In this document: positions 33,326 through 41,584 of the stretch, piece by piece
Numbering within the stretch: the first letter of the stretch is position 1
Layout of the letters: each line of letters starts with the position of its first letter
Origin: Pseudomonas abieticivorans
GTDB lineage: Bacteria; Pseudomonadota; Gammaproteobacteria; Pseudomonadales; Pseudomonadaceae
Length of the DNA stretch: 64,000 nt
Assembly (NCBI RefSeq): GCF_023509015.1
Contig: NZ_CP094975.1
Location: 5,449,501-5,513,500, forward strand
Direction: 5' to 3'
The notes under the pieces: model-generated
What the model was told of the DNA's origin: nothing
Database searches by the model: none
What the model saw: the letters and a program-made list of their open reading frames with translations, nothing else
Translations under genes and position numbers: made by a program

Positions 33326-34606
33326 ATGGAGTTCAGACACAGCCTTACGCAACGGATCGTCATCGTGTTTGCCTTGATGACGGCGCTGGTGGCGGGCGTT
33401 TTTGCCGTTGGCATCGTCGCGACCGTGCACGTGGTGGAAAAAAAGCTCACCACCATCAGTTTGGGCGGCAACCTGCATCGCCTGCTATTGGAAGAAAACG
33501 CCGCCAACTGGAGCCATCGCCCGGAAAAGGACGAGCTGTTTTTTGCCGATGACGGCCCGGGCGACCTGGCCATGCCGCCGGACCTGGCCGATTTGCACCC
33601 AGGCTTTCAGGAGCTCAACCGCCTGGGCGACGCGTATTACGCCATGGTGCGGGTGGTCAACGACCGCAAATACATCCTGCTGCGCGGCCAGCAGGGCTTC
33701 GAAGAACGTGAGCGGCTGCTGTTCATCGTGGTGGTGGTGGGTTTCGTGCTCAGTGTCGCGCTGTCGATCTTGCTGGGCATGCTGCTGGCCCGGCGAGTGA
33801 TGGCCCCGGTGGCGCGCCTGGCCTTGCAGGTGCGCCATCGCGACCAACTGCTGGACGTGGCGCCGCCCTTGGCCCCCGACTATGCCGACGACGAAGTGGG
33901 CGAGTTGGCCGGCTCCTTCGACGAAGCGCTGGGGCGTTTGCGTTCGGCCCTGAGCCGGGAGAAGCTGTTTACCAGTGACGTCAGCCATGAATTGCGCACG
34001 CCGCTGATGGTGCTGGCCAGCTCCAGCGAACTGCTGCTCGAATACCCAGGCCTTGATACGCGTACCCACGCCCAGGTGTCACGCATTGCCCGCGCCAGTG
34101 GCAGCATGCGCCAATTGGTGGAAACCTTCCTGCTGCTGGCCCGCTCGCAAGAGGCGGCGGCGATGCAAGGCGGGCAAGCCAACCTTGAGTCCGTGGCTGA
34201 CGATTTGCTGGAGGTATGGCGCAAGCCCATCGAGGAAAAGGGCCTGAGCCTGGTCTACACCCGCGCAGGCATCGATACCACGCTGTACAACCAGACCTTT
34301 CTGCACTCGGTGATGGGCAACCTGTTGCGCAACGCCTGGCACTACACCGACCGTGGGTTTATCGAGCTGACGCTGTTGGCCGACGGGTTTCGTGTGGACG
34401 ACAGCGGCATTGGCATCCCAGAGGAGAAGCGCTCGGAAATGTTCCAGCCGTTTGTGCGCGGTGATGAACAGCGCGGCGAGGGATTGGGCCTGGGTTTATC
34501 GCTGGTACAGCGCATTTGCCTCAGCCAGGGCTGGACGGTCACCCTGACCGGGCGCGAGCCGCAAGGCTGCAGGTTTGAAGTGAAACTGTCGCGCAGCGCG
34601 GGCTAA
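33326..34606 (+). CDS. Sensor histidine kinase (orphan)
   Basis: 426-aa kinase: membrane segment about 12-34, a periplasmic sensor of about 100 residues rich in acidic and His residues, a second membrane segment about 130-152, HAMP (RRVMAPVARLALQVRHRD), HisKA with the phospho-acceptor in FTSDVSHELRTPL, and HATPase_c with N box (NLLRNAWHYT), G1 (DDSGIGIPEE) and G2 (GEGLGLGLSLV). No response regulator lies beside it. A strong terminator follows. Position next to envelope-modification genes suggests an envelope signal, by inference. Confidence 0.85.
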   Translation: MEFRHSLTQRIVIVFALMTALVAGVFAVGIVATVHVVEKKLTTISLGGNLHRLLLEENAANWSHRPEKDELFFADDGPGDLAMPPDLADLHPGFQELNRLGDAYYAMVRVVNDRKYILLRGQQGFEERERLLFIVVVVGFVLSVALSILLGMLLARRVMAPVARLALQVRHRDQLLDVAPPLAPDYADDEVGELAGSFDEALGRLRSALSREKLFTSDVSHELRTPLMVLASSSELLLEYPGLDTRTHAQVSRIARASGSMRQLVETFLLLARSQEAAAMQGGQANLESVADDLLEVWRKPIEEKGLSLVYTRAGIDTTLYNQTFLHSVMGNLLRNAWHYTDRGFIELTLLADGFRVDDSGIGIPEEKRSEMFQPFVRGDEQRGEGLGLGLSLVQRICLSQGWTVTLTGREPQGCRFEVKLSRSAG

Positions 34607-34611
34607 AGCGC

Positions 34612-34640
34612 AAAAAAAAACCCGCCTTGGCGGGTTTTTT
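34612..34640. terminator. Bidirectional rho-independent terminator
   Basis: The stem CCCGCC-TT-GGCGGG (34621-34634) is flanked by nine A (34612-34620) and six T (34635-34640). It can terminate both the kinase gene (plus strand) and the gene at 34654-34983 (minus strand). Confidence 0.9.
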
Positions 34641-34653
34641 GTTCAATCAGGCT

Positions 34654-34983
34654 TCAGCACAGCCGGTCGATCACATGAACCCTGGAGGAGCCTTGGGCTT
34701 CACTCCATTCATGCTTGAGCGTCTGCAGCACGCGGCCCACGTAGTCCTTGTCGGCAGCGGCCTTTTTACCCACGTAGCCCTGGCCACGGCGGTACATCTT
34801 GAAACGGGCGCGCATGCTCGGTTGCTGTTGCTCGAACTCACTTTCCTGGGTCACGCACTCCAGGCAGTCGATGTGCACTTCACCCGACTCGCATACCCAC
34901 AGGATATGGCTGTCCAGGGTGTCCTTGCGGGCTGCGAAGAGTTGCGCCAGTTGCTCGGTGGTAGGCTGATTGTTCAAGTTCAT
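34654..34983 (-). CDS. Hypothetical protein (109 aa)
   Basis: Soluble, basic protein. ATG 34983 (MNLNNQPTTEQLAQLF) is chosen because GAGGGAC lies just upstream; the frame runs further upstream without support. It contains CESGEVHIDCLECVTQESEF, with three Cys that might bind a metal. No family was recognised. The terminator shared with the kinase gene supports a real transcript. Confidence 0.65.
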   Translation of the reverse strand: MNLNNQPTTEQLAQLFAARKDTLDSHILWVCESGEVHIDCLECVTQESEFEQQQPSMRARFKMYRRGQGYVGKKAAADKDYVGRVLQTLKHEWSEAQGSSRVHVIDRLC

Positions 34984-35487
34984 GGTAAGTCCCTCGACCT
35001 GTTCTGATCTGTCGTGTTGGTTAGCTCGCCCGGCGCCTGCCGCCAGTCGAGTTACAGCGTTGCAGCGACGGGAGGGCGCAGCATTCCCGTCAGTGCACAT
35101 CCGGCCTGGAGCTCGAGGTATGTAGTGTCGAAGAAGAGGTGGCTACACAAGAAAGCGGAGCGAACGATTCGGCAATGTCAGGGTGACTATTACGCGTCAA
35201 CCACAAGCATCTTGAGGACGTCTCGCCAGCGTTTCTCGGCCCGTACGGGCTGATTGTGCCAGTCTGCTTCATCAATCTGCCTTGTGGGCAGTACACATCG
35301 TTGCAACAGCTTGACCTGCTTGGTCGAGCTTGCTCGGAACACCTTTGCCAACGCTCCCGATCGGGGAGACAGCTTCATCATGCAAGGGCTCGGGGAGGGC
35401 GTCAAGGGGTTTTGTAGTGTTTTTTTAGCAGCACTACATGTTTCTTTTCAGACTGATCAGTTCTGACTTCCAGTGGGTAAGACGCAC
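34984..35487. other. Intergenic region without recognised gene
   Basis: Short open frames exist (for example 35190-35405 minus and 35254-35466 plus), but none has a ribosome-binding site or recognisable family. An AT-rich hairpin TGTAGTG...CACTACA lies at 35412-35437. The promoter of the 34654-34983 gene should lie at the left end of this stretch. Confidence 0.5.
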
Positions 35488-36030
35488 CTGTAGGAGAGGA
35501 TTCATCCGCGAAGGCGGTACCGTGCTAGGCCTGATTCAACGCGGTGATTTTTCGCGGATAAATCCGCTCCTACAGGGGAGGCGGGCGTTTCTGTAGGAGC
35601 GGATTCATCCGCGAAGGCAGCACCGTGCTAGGCCTGATTCAACGCGGTGATTTTTCGCGGATAAATCCGCTCCTACAAGGGACGCGGGCGTTTCTGTAGG
35701 AGCGGATTCATCCGCGAAGGCGGTACCGTGCTAGGCCTGATTCAACGCGGTGATTTTTCGCGGATAAATCCGCTCCTACAAGGGAAGCGGGCGTTTCTGT
35801 AGGAGCGGATTCATCCGCGAAGGCGGTACCGTGCTAGGCCTGATTCAACGCGGTGATTTTTCGCGGATAAATCCGCTCCTACAAGGGACGCGGGCGTTTC
35901 TGTAGGAGCGGATTCATCCGCGAAGGCGGTACCGTGCTAGGCCTGATTCAACGCGGTGATTTTTCGCGGGTAAATCCGCTCCTACAGGGGGAAGCGGGCG
36001 TTTCTGTAGGAGCGGATTTATCCGCGAAGG
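35488..36030. repeat. Tandem array of five REPIN units (103 bp each) plus a partial sixth
   Basis: Units start at 35488, 35591, 35694, 35797, 35900 and 36004. Each has a REP (ctgtaggagcggattcatcc then gcgaa), a middle part (ggtaccgtgctaggcctgat), and an inverted REP (ttcgcggataaatccgctcc). Units 1 to 4 are exactly 103 bp, and unit 5 is 104 bp because of an extra G. The sixth is cut short after its first REP. Differences between units are single bases (for example the first REP of unit 1 has gaggatt). No gene lies inside. Confidence 0.92.
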
Positions 36031-36053
36031 CCGCACCGCCAGCCTGATCGTCG

Positions 36054-36071
36054 TGTAGGTAAATGCTTACA
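36054..36071 (+). promoter_or_regulatory. GacA upstream activating sequence (UAS) of the Rsm RNA
   Basis: TGTAGGTAAATGCTTACA matches the consensus TGTAAGnnATnnCTTACA with two mismatches, keeping the palindromic ends. Its centre lies about 67 bp before the predicted start of the small RNA, the distance known for GacA-controlled rsm genes. Confidence 0.75.
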
Positions 36072-36127
36072 CGCGCTGACGGTAAAACGGCTCTATCCAT
36101 GATGGCCGTCAAGCCGTAATCTGGATC

Positions 36128-36240
36128 CATCAACTGCAGCGAAGGATCGCCGCAGGATCAAGGACGATCGACCATTGCCGAGGGTGGCTGCCGACAGGGT
36201 GTTGGATGGTCTTGGAAAAACCCGCTTCGGCGGGTTTTTT
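36128..36240 (+). ncRNA. Gac/Rsm-type regulatory small RNA (RsmX/Y/Z family)
   Basis: About 113 nt from a -10-like TAATCT (36117-36122) to a terminator. It shows the hallmarks of CsrA/RsmA-sequestering RNAs: GGA in hairpin loops. GCGA-AGGA-TCGC is nested in CTGC...GCAG (36135-36156 region), GATC-AAGGAC-GATC follows, and a closing stem pairs TCCATCAA at the 5' end with TTGGATGG near the 3' end. Further GGA motifs are unpaired. It would titrate RsmA/RsmE and relieve translational repression. Length and lack of a neighbouring rpoS gene favour RsmX over RsmZ, but the paralogue cannot be fixed. Confidence 0.75.
36221..36240 (+). terminator. Terminator of the Rsm RNA
   Basis: CCCGC-TTCG-GCGGG (36221-36234) followed by six T (36235-36240), preceded by an A-run. 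The TTCG tetraloop hairpin is a standard intrinsic terminator. Confidence 0.9.
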
Positions 36241-36327
36241 ATTGGGCGCGATTTTTCATCTGCGCTTCATCGCGAAGCGCGCGCCTAGGCTTTATGCTGT
36301 GGGTTGCCTGATTCAAAGAGACCGTCC

Positions 36328-37179
36328 ATGCCCCGCATCCTCAAGCAGCACCCCGCCCACCGCGACGACATTGGTGACCTGATCACCCGGCGCCCCGTGC
36401 CTGGGCCGGCGGTCGAGCAGCTCGACCCGTTCCTGTTCCTCAACCACCACGGCCCGCAAGTGTACCCGCAGCACAACCACGGCCTGCCCTTTGGCCCGCA
36501 CCCGCACCGGGGCTTCGAGACCGTGACGTTTATCCTGCAAGGCGAGCTGTCGCACCTGGACAGCGGTGGCCATGAAAGCATCATCACCGCCGGTGGCGTG
36601 CAATGGATGACCGCAGGTTCTGGCCTGGTTCATGCCGAGTTGTCGCCCGAGTCCTTCAAGCAGACTGGCGGCGCGCTGGAGATTCTGCAGCTGTGGGTCA
36701 ACCTGCCGGCCCGCTTGAAGTGGGTGGCGCCTGCCTATGTCGGCCTGCAACATCAAGACATCCCGGTGATCAAGGCCGACGCCGGCCGGGTCAAAGTCAA
36801 CCTGGTGTCCGGGGCGTTCGAGGGGCACCAGGGGCCGATCCAGTCGCTGACCGATGTCACGCTGATGACAGTCTCCTTCAAGCAGGGCGGCGAGATCCAT
36901 TTGCCGACCCCGCCAGGCCGCCAAGTGTTCTTCTACGTGGTCGGCGGCCAGTTACAGGTGGACGGCGAAGCCGCGCAGCCCTGGCACCTGATCGAGCTGG
37001 GCGAGCAGGGCGAAACCGTGCACCTGGCCGCACTCACCGACAGCCAGATCATCTTCGGCCACGCCACGCCTATCGACGAGCCCGTGTTTTCCCATGGCCC
37101 GTTCGTGATGACCACCCGCGAGGAGATCATCCAAGCCATCGAGGACTACCAGAAAGGCCTGTTCGGCAGCCTCCCATGA
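36328..37179 (+). CDS. Pirin family protein
   Basis: 283-aa bicupin of the pirin family. The N-terminal cupin has the metal ligands in PHPHRGFETVTF (His pair), with HLDSGG and VQWMTAGSGLVHAEL; a second, degenerate cupin follows (GRQVFFYVVGGQLQVDG). Pirins are iron-binding and some have quercetin-2,3-dioxygenase activity. ATG 36328 is the first start after the Rsm RNA terminator; upstream frame codons lie in the intergenic region. Its stop overlaps the ClC gene (ATGA). Confidence 0.85.
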   Translation: MPRILKQHPAHRDDIGDLITRRPVPGPAVEQLDPFLFLNHHGPQVYPQHNHGLPFGPHPHRGFETVTFILQGELSHLDSGGHESIITAGGVQWMTAGSGLVHAELSPESFKQTGGALEILQLWVNLPARLKWVAPAYVGLQHQDIPVIKADAGRVKVNLVSGAFEGHQGPIQSLTDVTLMTVSFKQGGEIHLPTPPGRQVFFYVVGGQLQVDGEAAQPWHLIELGEQGETVHLAALTDSQIIFGHATPIDEPVFSHGPFVMTTREEIIQAIEDYQKGLFGSLP

Positions 37180-38456
37180 CATTACCCGAAACTTTGCCGG
37201 CCACCACCCAAACGCCCTCCTGGTACCGCTTGCGCCTGGGCGCCGTGGTCGTACTGACGGGGGTGGGCGCCGGGTTGGGCGGCATGCTCCTGGCGATGCT
37301 GCTGCACGCTATCCAGCACCTGGCCTACGGCTATGGGCAGGATGCCTTGACCAGCCACCAGAGCTTTCTGCTGGGCGTGACCAGCGCTTCGGTGCAGCGC
37401 CGCGTGGCAGTGATGGCCTTGTGCGGTGTGGTCGCGGGGGTCGGCTGGTGGCTGATCTACCGGTTTGGCCGCCCGCTGGTGGGTATTCGCCAGGCAGTGG
37501 CGGCGCAGGGGCCGGTGATGCCAGCCAAGACCACCCTGGCCCATGCGCTGCTGCAGATCATTACCGTGGCCTTGGGCTCGCCGTTGGGCCGCGAAGTGGC
37601 ACCCCGGGAGGTCGGCGCGCTGGTGGGTGGCAGCCTGGCCCGGCGCGCGGGCCTGGCCCCCGAGATGCAGCGGCTGATCATCGCCTGTGGCGCTGGCGCG
37701 GGGTTGGCGGCGGTGTACAACGTACCGCTGGGCGGGGCGGTGTTTGTGCTGGAAGTGTTGGTGGGCAGCTTCAGTTGGCCGGCGGCGACCATCGCCCTGG
37801 CCACCTCGGCCATCGGCGCCGGCATTGCCTGGATCGGCCTGGGCGCGCAAACCCAGTACGTGATCCCGGGGTTCACGCAAACCCCCGACCTGATTGTCTG
37901 GTCGCTGCTGGCCGGTCCCCTGATGGGGATCGCGGCCTATGGCTTCAGCCAGTTGACCGGGCGCGCCCGGCAGCGCGCCGCACGCGGTTGGCAACTGCCG
38001 GTGCTGGCCCTGATCAACTTTACCCTGGTGGGGTGCATCGCGATTTACCTGCCCCAGGTGCTGGGCAACGGCAAGGGCCCGGCGCAACTGGGCTTTGACA
38101 GCCAATTGACCCTGGGCCTGGCGGCGATGCTGCTGGTGGCCAAGGTGCTGGTTACCACCAGCACCTTGCGCGCCGGTGCCGAAGGCGGCCTGCTGACCCC
38201 GGCCCTGGCCACCGGGGCGTTGCTGGCCATCGTGCTGGGCTGTGGCTGGAACCTGGTGTGGCCGGGCGTGCCCTTGGGCGCCTTCGCCATTGTTGGCGCG
38301 GCGGCGTTTTTGGCCTCGTCCATGAGCATGCCAATCACCGCTATCGTGCTGGTGGTCGAGTTCACCCGGGTGGACCACGACTTTCTGGTACCGATCATCC
38401 TCGCGGTGGTCGGATCGGTATGCGTCAGCCGCTGGTGCGCCACCTGGGGCAAGTGA
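37176..38456 (+). CDS. ClC-family chloride channel/transporter, divergent selectivity motifs
   Basis: 426-aa ClC protein with about 10 to 12 membrane segments. The GREGP motif appears as PLGREVAPREVGA, keeping the gating Glu, and the third motif as GGLLTPALATGA. The first selectivity motif GSGIP (with its central Ser) is not found; the matching place reads PLVGIRQAVAA. This is shared with a branch of stand-alone bacterial ClC proteins, so anion preference is uncertain. ATG 37176 overlaps the pirin stop; the two are coupled. Confidence 0.82.
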   Translation: MTLPETLPATTQTPSWYRLRLGAVVVLTGVGAGLGGMLLAMLLHAIQHLAYGYGQDALTSHQSFLLGVTSASVQRRVAVMALCGVVAGVGWWLIYRFGRPLVGIRQAVAAQGPVMPAKTTLAHALLQIITVALGSPLGREVAPREVGALVGGSLARRAGLAPEMQRLIIACGAGAGLAAVYNVPLGGAVFVLEVLVGSFSWPAATIALATSAIGAGIAWIGLGAQTQYVIPGFTQTPDLIVWSLLAGPLMGIAAYGFSQLTGRARQRAARGWQLPVLALINFTLVGCIAIYLPQVLGNGKGPAQLGFDSQLTLGLAAMLLVAKVLVTTSTLRAGAEGGLLTPALATGALLAIVLGCGWNLVWPGVPLGAFAIVGAAAFLASSMSMPITAIVLVVEFTRVDHDFLVPIILAVVGSVCVSRWCATWGK

Positions 38457-39866
38457 TCAAAAGCTTGCGAGGATGCGCCCCAGCACCGCCATCGCCTGTT
38501 CGCTGCGTTTGTCCCAGGGGTGGCCGTAGTTCAACCGTGCGCAATGGGTGAAGCGCCGTGTGGCCGAGAAAATCGGCCCCGGTGCGATGCTGATGCCTTG
38601 GGCCAAAGCCTGGGTATACAGTTGCAAGGCGTCCACCTGCTCGGGAAACTCGAACCACAGAAAGTAGCCGCCCGCTGGCTGGCTGACCCGCGTGCTGGCC
38701 GGAAAGTAGCGCGCGGCGGCGGCCAGCATTGCGCTTTGCTGCATTTGCAGGGCATGGCGCAGCCGGCGCAGGTGGCGGTCGTAACCGCCGTGTTGCAGGT
38801 AGTCGGCAATGGCCGCTTGGGCCGGCACCGAGGGTGAAATAGTGGTCATCAATTTCAGCCGGCTGATCTGTTCGGCGTATCGCCCGCCGGCCACCCAGCC
38901 CACGCGATAACCCGGTGCCAATTGCTTGGAAAACGAGCCGCAGTGCATCACCAGGCCCTCGCGGTCCAAGCTCTTGACCGGGTTGGGCGCGCGGTTGCCG
39001 TAATACAGTTCGGCGTACACATCGTCTTCGATCAATGGCACCTGATATTCACTTAGCAGGTCATACAGGCGCGCCTTGCTCACCTCATCCATGCTCGCGC
39101 CCAGCGGGTTCTGAAAGCTGCTCATGAACCAGCACGCCTTGATCGGCAAGCGCGCCAAGCTGTCTTGCAGGGTGTCCAGGTCGACGCCGCCGGTGGGGTG
39201 CACGGGGATTTCCACGGCCTTGAGTTGCAAGCGCTCCAGCACTTGCAGGCAGGCGTAAAAGGCCGGCGTCTCGATGGCCACCAGGTCGCCGGGGCGGGTC
39301 ACGCATTGCAGGCACAGGTTCAAGGCCTCCATGGCGCCGCTGGTGATCACCAACTCGTCCATGGGCAGGCGCACGCCGCTGATCATGTAGCGCAGGGCGA
39401 TCTGCCGGCGCAGGTCCGGGTTGCCCGCGGTCATGTCGCTGATCACCGCCTGTGGCGACATCGCCCGCACGCTACTGGCCATGGATTTGGCCAGGCGCGG
39501 CAACGGGAACAGATCAGGGCCGGGAAACGCCGAGCCGAATGGCACAGTGTCCGGGTCCTTGAGCGAGGCCAGCACCGAAAAGATCAGCTCGCTGACGTCC
39601 ACGTCGGTGCTTTGGGCCGGGTGGGGGGCGACCTGGGGGGCGGTCATCGGCCGCGACACGTGCTCGCGCACGTAGTACCCCGAGCGTGCCCGCGCCTGGA
39701 TCAGGCCGCGGTCTTCCAGTAGGTAATAGGCCTGGAACACCGTTGATGGGCTCACCGAGTAGGTGCGGCTGGCCAGGCGCACCGAGGGGATCTTGCCGCC
39801 GGGGGGCAGCACGCCACTGCGGATCAGTTCGGCGATGTCGTCGGCAAGTTTTTCGTAACGCTTCAT
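38457..39866 (-). CDS. MocR-type regulator (GntR HTH plus aminotransferase domain)
   Basis: 469-aa protein. The N-terminal wHTH of GntR type (YEKLADDIAELIRSGVLPPG, KIPSVRLASRTYSVSPSTV) is joined to an aminotransferase-class-I domain with the PLP lysine in CGSFSKQLAPGYRVGW. MocR regulators bind PLP and an amino acid or amine. It is divergent from the MFS gene at 40098, which is its likeliest target. Confidence 0.88.
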   Translation of the reverse strand: MKRYEKLADDIAELIRSGVLPPGGKIPSVRLASRTYSVSPSTVFQAYYLLEDRGLIQARARSGYYVREHVSRPMTAPQVAPHPAQSTDVDVSELIFSVLASLKDPDTVPFGSAFPGPDLFPLPRLAKSMASSVRAMSPQAVISDMTAGNPDLRRQIALRYMISGVRLPMDELVITSGAMEALNLCLQCVTRPGDLVAIETPAFYACLQVLERLQLKAVEIPVHPTGGVDLDTLQDSLARLPIKACWFMSSFQNPLGASMDEVSKARLYDLLSEYQVPLIEDDVYAELYYGNRAPNPVKSLDREGLVMHCGSFSKQLAPGYRVGWVAGGRYAEQISRLKLMTTISPSVPAQAAIADYLQHGGYDRHLRRLRHALQMQQSAMLAAAARYFPASTRVSQPAGGYFLWFEFPEQVDALQLYTQALAQGISIAPGPIFSATRRFTHCARLNYGHPWDKRSEQAMAVLGRILASF

Positions 39867-40097
39867 GGGGCGGTGGCCTGGGTGTGCAAGGGCTCAGCAT
39901 GCCGTTGAAACTGATCCGGTGACAGTGTCAGTTTGTTAGCGAAAGTGCATATCAGTTGAGTGGCAGGTAACCGCCACGCGTTCCCGCGTTTTTTGATGCA
40001 TTCCTTGTTGGAATGCAGTCAATAAAAAACATGAATTTTATTTATGCACATGGGCGGCGTAGCGTAAGGGCATTCGCCAAGACGCAGGAACCAACGC

Positions 40098-41306
40098 ATG
40101 ACCGTCGCAGAGGATTGCCCGCCCACCCACCTTCATTGGCAACGCAACCTGGCGGTGTGCGTGTTCGGTGCCTTCACCACCATCGTCGCGATGACCCTGT
40201 TGCTGCCGTTCTTGCCGCTGTACGTGGAACACCTGGGCGTCAGCGACCCGGCGGCCATCGTGCAATGGTCGGGCATCGCCTTCGGCGCCACGTTTCTGTC
40301 TGCCGCACTGACCGCCCCTTTGTGGGGCCGCCTGGGCGATCGCTACGGCCGCAAGTTGATGCTGATCCGCGCAAGCCTGGGCATGGCGGTTGCCATGTCG
40401 TTGATCGGCCTGGCCGAAAACATCTGGCAATTGGTGCTGCTGCGCCTGCTGGCCGGCTTGCTGGGCGGCTATGCCTCGGGCACCACCATTCTGGTCGCCA
40501 CCCAAACGCCGAAGGCGCGCACTGGCTGGGCCTTGGGCATCCTCTCGTCGGGGATCATGGCCGGCAGCCTCGCTGGCCCCCTGATCGGTGGCCTGTTGCC
40601 GCCGTTGGTGGGCATCCGCAACACGTTCTTCCTGGCGGGCGGGGTGATTTTCATCACCTTCCTGGCCACCCTGTTTTTGCTCAAAGAGGCTCCGCGGCAA
40701 CGCCCAGAGCCGGGTGCCAAGGCTGGCGAACCGATCCGCTGGGGCGACATCCCGCAGCGCGGCCTGGTGAAAATCATGTTCGTGGTGGCGTGCCTGATCC
40801 TGTTCGCCAACATGTCGATCGAGCCGATCATCACCGTGTACCTGATGCAACTGCACGTTGAACACCTGACCCTGATGGCCGGGCTGGTGATGTCGGCAGC
40901 GGCCCTGGGCAGCATCCTGTCCGCCGCACGGCTGGGCAAACTGGCCGACCGGGTAGGGCACTGGAAGGTGGTCACGGTGTGCCTGGCGGTGGCGGCGGTG
41001 CTGCTGATACCCCAGGCATTCGTGACCGATGCCTGGCAACTGGTGGTGTTGCGCTTCCTGATGGGGCTGGCATTGGGCGGGTTGCTGCCGTGCATCGCGG
41101 CCATCATCCGGCATTCGGTTCCGGAGCGGGTGGCGGGGCGGATGTTGGGCTATTCCACTTCCAGCCAGTACGTGGGGCAGGTGCTGGGGCCGTTGATGGG
41201 CGGGTACGTGGGCGGGCATTTTGGCATGCCGCTGGTGTTTTTGGGCACCAGTGTGTTGTTGGCGGTGTGTGCGGTGGGGATGGTGGGGTTGCGGCCGCGA
41301 GCGTAA
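40098..41306 (+). CDS. MFS multidrug-type transporter (DHA1, MdtG-like)
   Basis: 402-aa major facilitator with the motif-A sequence GRLGDRYGRKLMLIRASLG after TM2 and about 12 membrane segments; a second loop copy reads ARLGKLADRVGHWK. Similar to MdtG/YceL-type drug exporters. The intergenic 230 bp to the divergent mocR gene presumably holds the shared control region. Confidence 0.85.
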   Translation: MTVAEDCPPTHLHWQRNLAVCVFGAFTTIVAMTLLLPFLPLYVEHLGVSDPAAIVQWSGIAFGATFLSAALTAPLWGRLGDRYGRKLMLIRASLGMAVAMSLIGLAENIWQLVLLRLLAGLLGGYASGTTILVATQTPKARTGWALGILSSGIMAGSLAGPLIGGLLPPLVGIRNTFFLAGGVIFITFLATLFLLKEAPRQRPEPGAKAGEPIRWGDIPQRGLVKIMFVVACLILFANMSIEPIITVYLMQLHVEHLTLMAGLVMSAAALGSILSAARLGKLADRVGHWKVVTVCLAVAAVLLIPQAFVTDAWQLVVLRFLMGLALGGLLPCIAAIIRHSVPERVAGRMLGYSTSSQYVGQVLGPLMGGYVGGHFGMPLVFLGTSVLLAVCAVGMVGLRPRA

Positions 41307-41396
41307 ATGCCGCGAAGTAACGAGGCGAGACTCATCTCATCCTTAGCCGTTGATTGGCTCCGAGCGCGTCTTGAAACTGCGGGAATAAGGCCTTTC

Positions 41397-41490
41397 GCAA
41401 GCAAGCTTGCTCCCACATTGGCTGCAACGTGCCGCACTTCAGTTTGCATTGAGCACTTTGCAACAACTGTGGGAGCAAGCCTTGCTTGCG
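41397..41490. repeat. Inverted pair of the second REP-like family
   Basis: cgcaagcaagcttgctccca (41397 onward) and the facing tgtgggagcaagccttgctt (41468 onward) form an inverted pair about 50 bp apart in the 278-bp gap between the MFS gene and the glycosylase gene. Nothing else was seen in this gap. Confidence 0.75.
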
Positions 41491-41584
41491 AATAGGCCTA
41501 GGTCTCGAGTGCCTCAGGCACCATGATCTAAACGGCCTGCCTATGCGATCCTCCTTCACCTGAGTACCATTACCCCAGCACTCA

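Noticed and set aside
31659..33377. 572-codon plus-strand frame opposite the GT39 gene
   Set aside because: Gln/His-rich antisense shadow with no domain; the minus-strand gene has a ribosome-binding site and membrane topology.
35190..35405. 71-codon minus-strand open frame
   Set aside because: No ribosome-binding site or recognised family; lies in a non-coding stretch before the REPIN array.
35412..35437. AT-rich hairpin as a terminator
   Set aside because: No gene ends next to it and no T-run follows the stem, so its function is unclear.
35488..36030. CRISPR array
   Set aside because: Repeats are 103-bp REPIN units containing inverted REPs, without unique spacers or cas genes.
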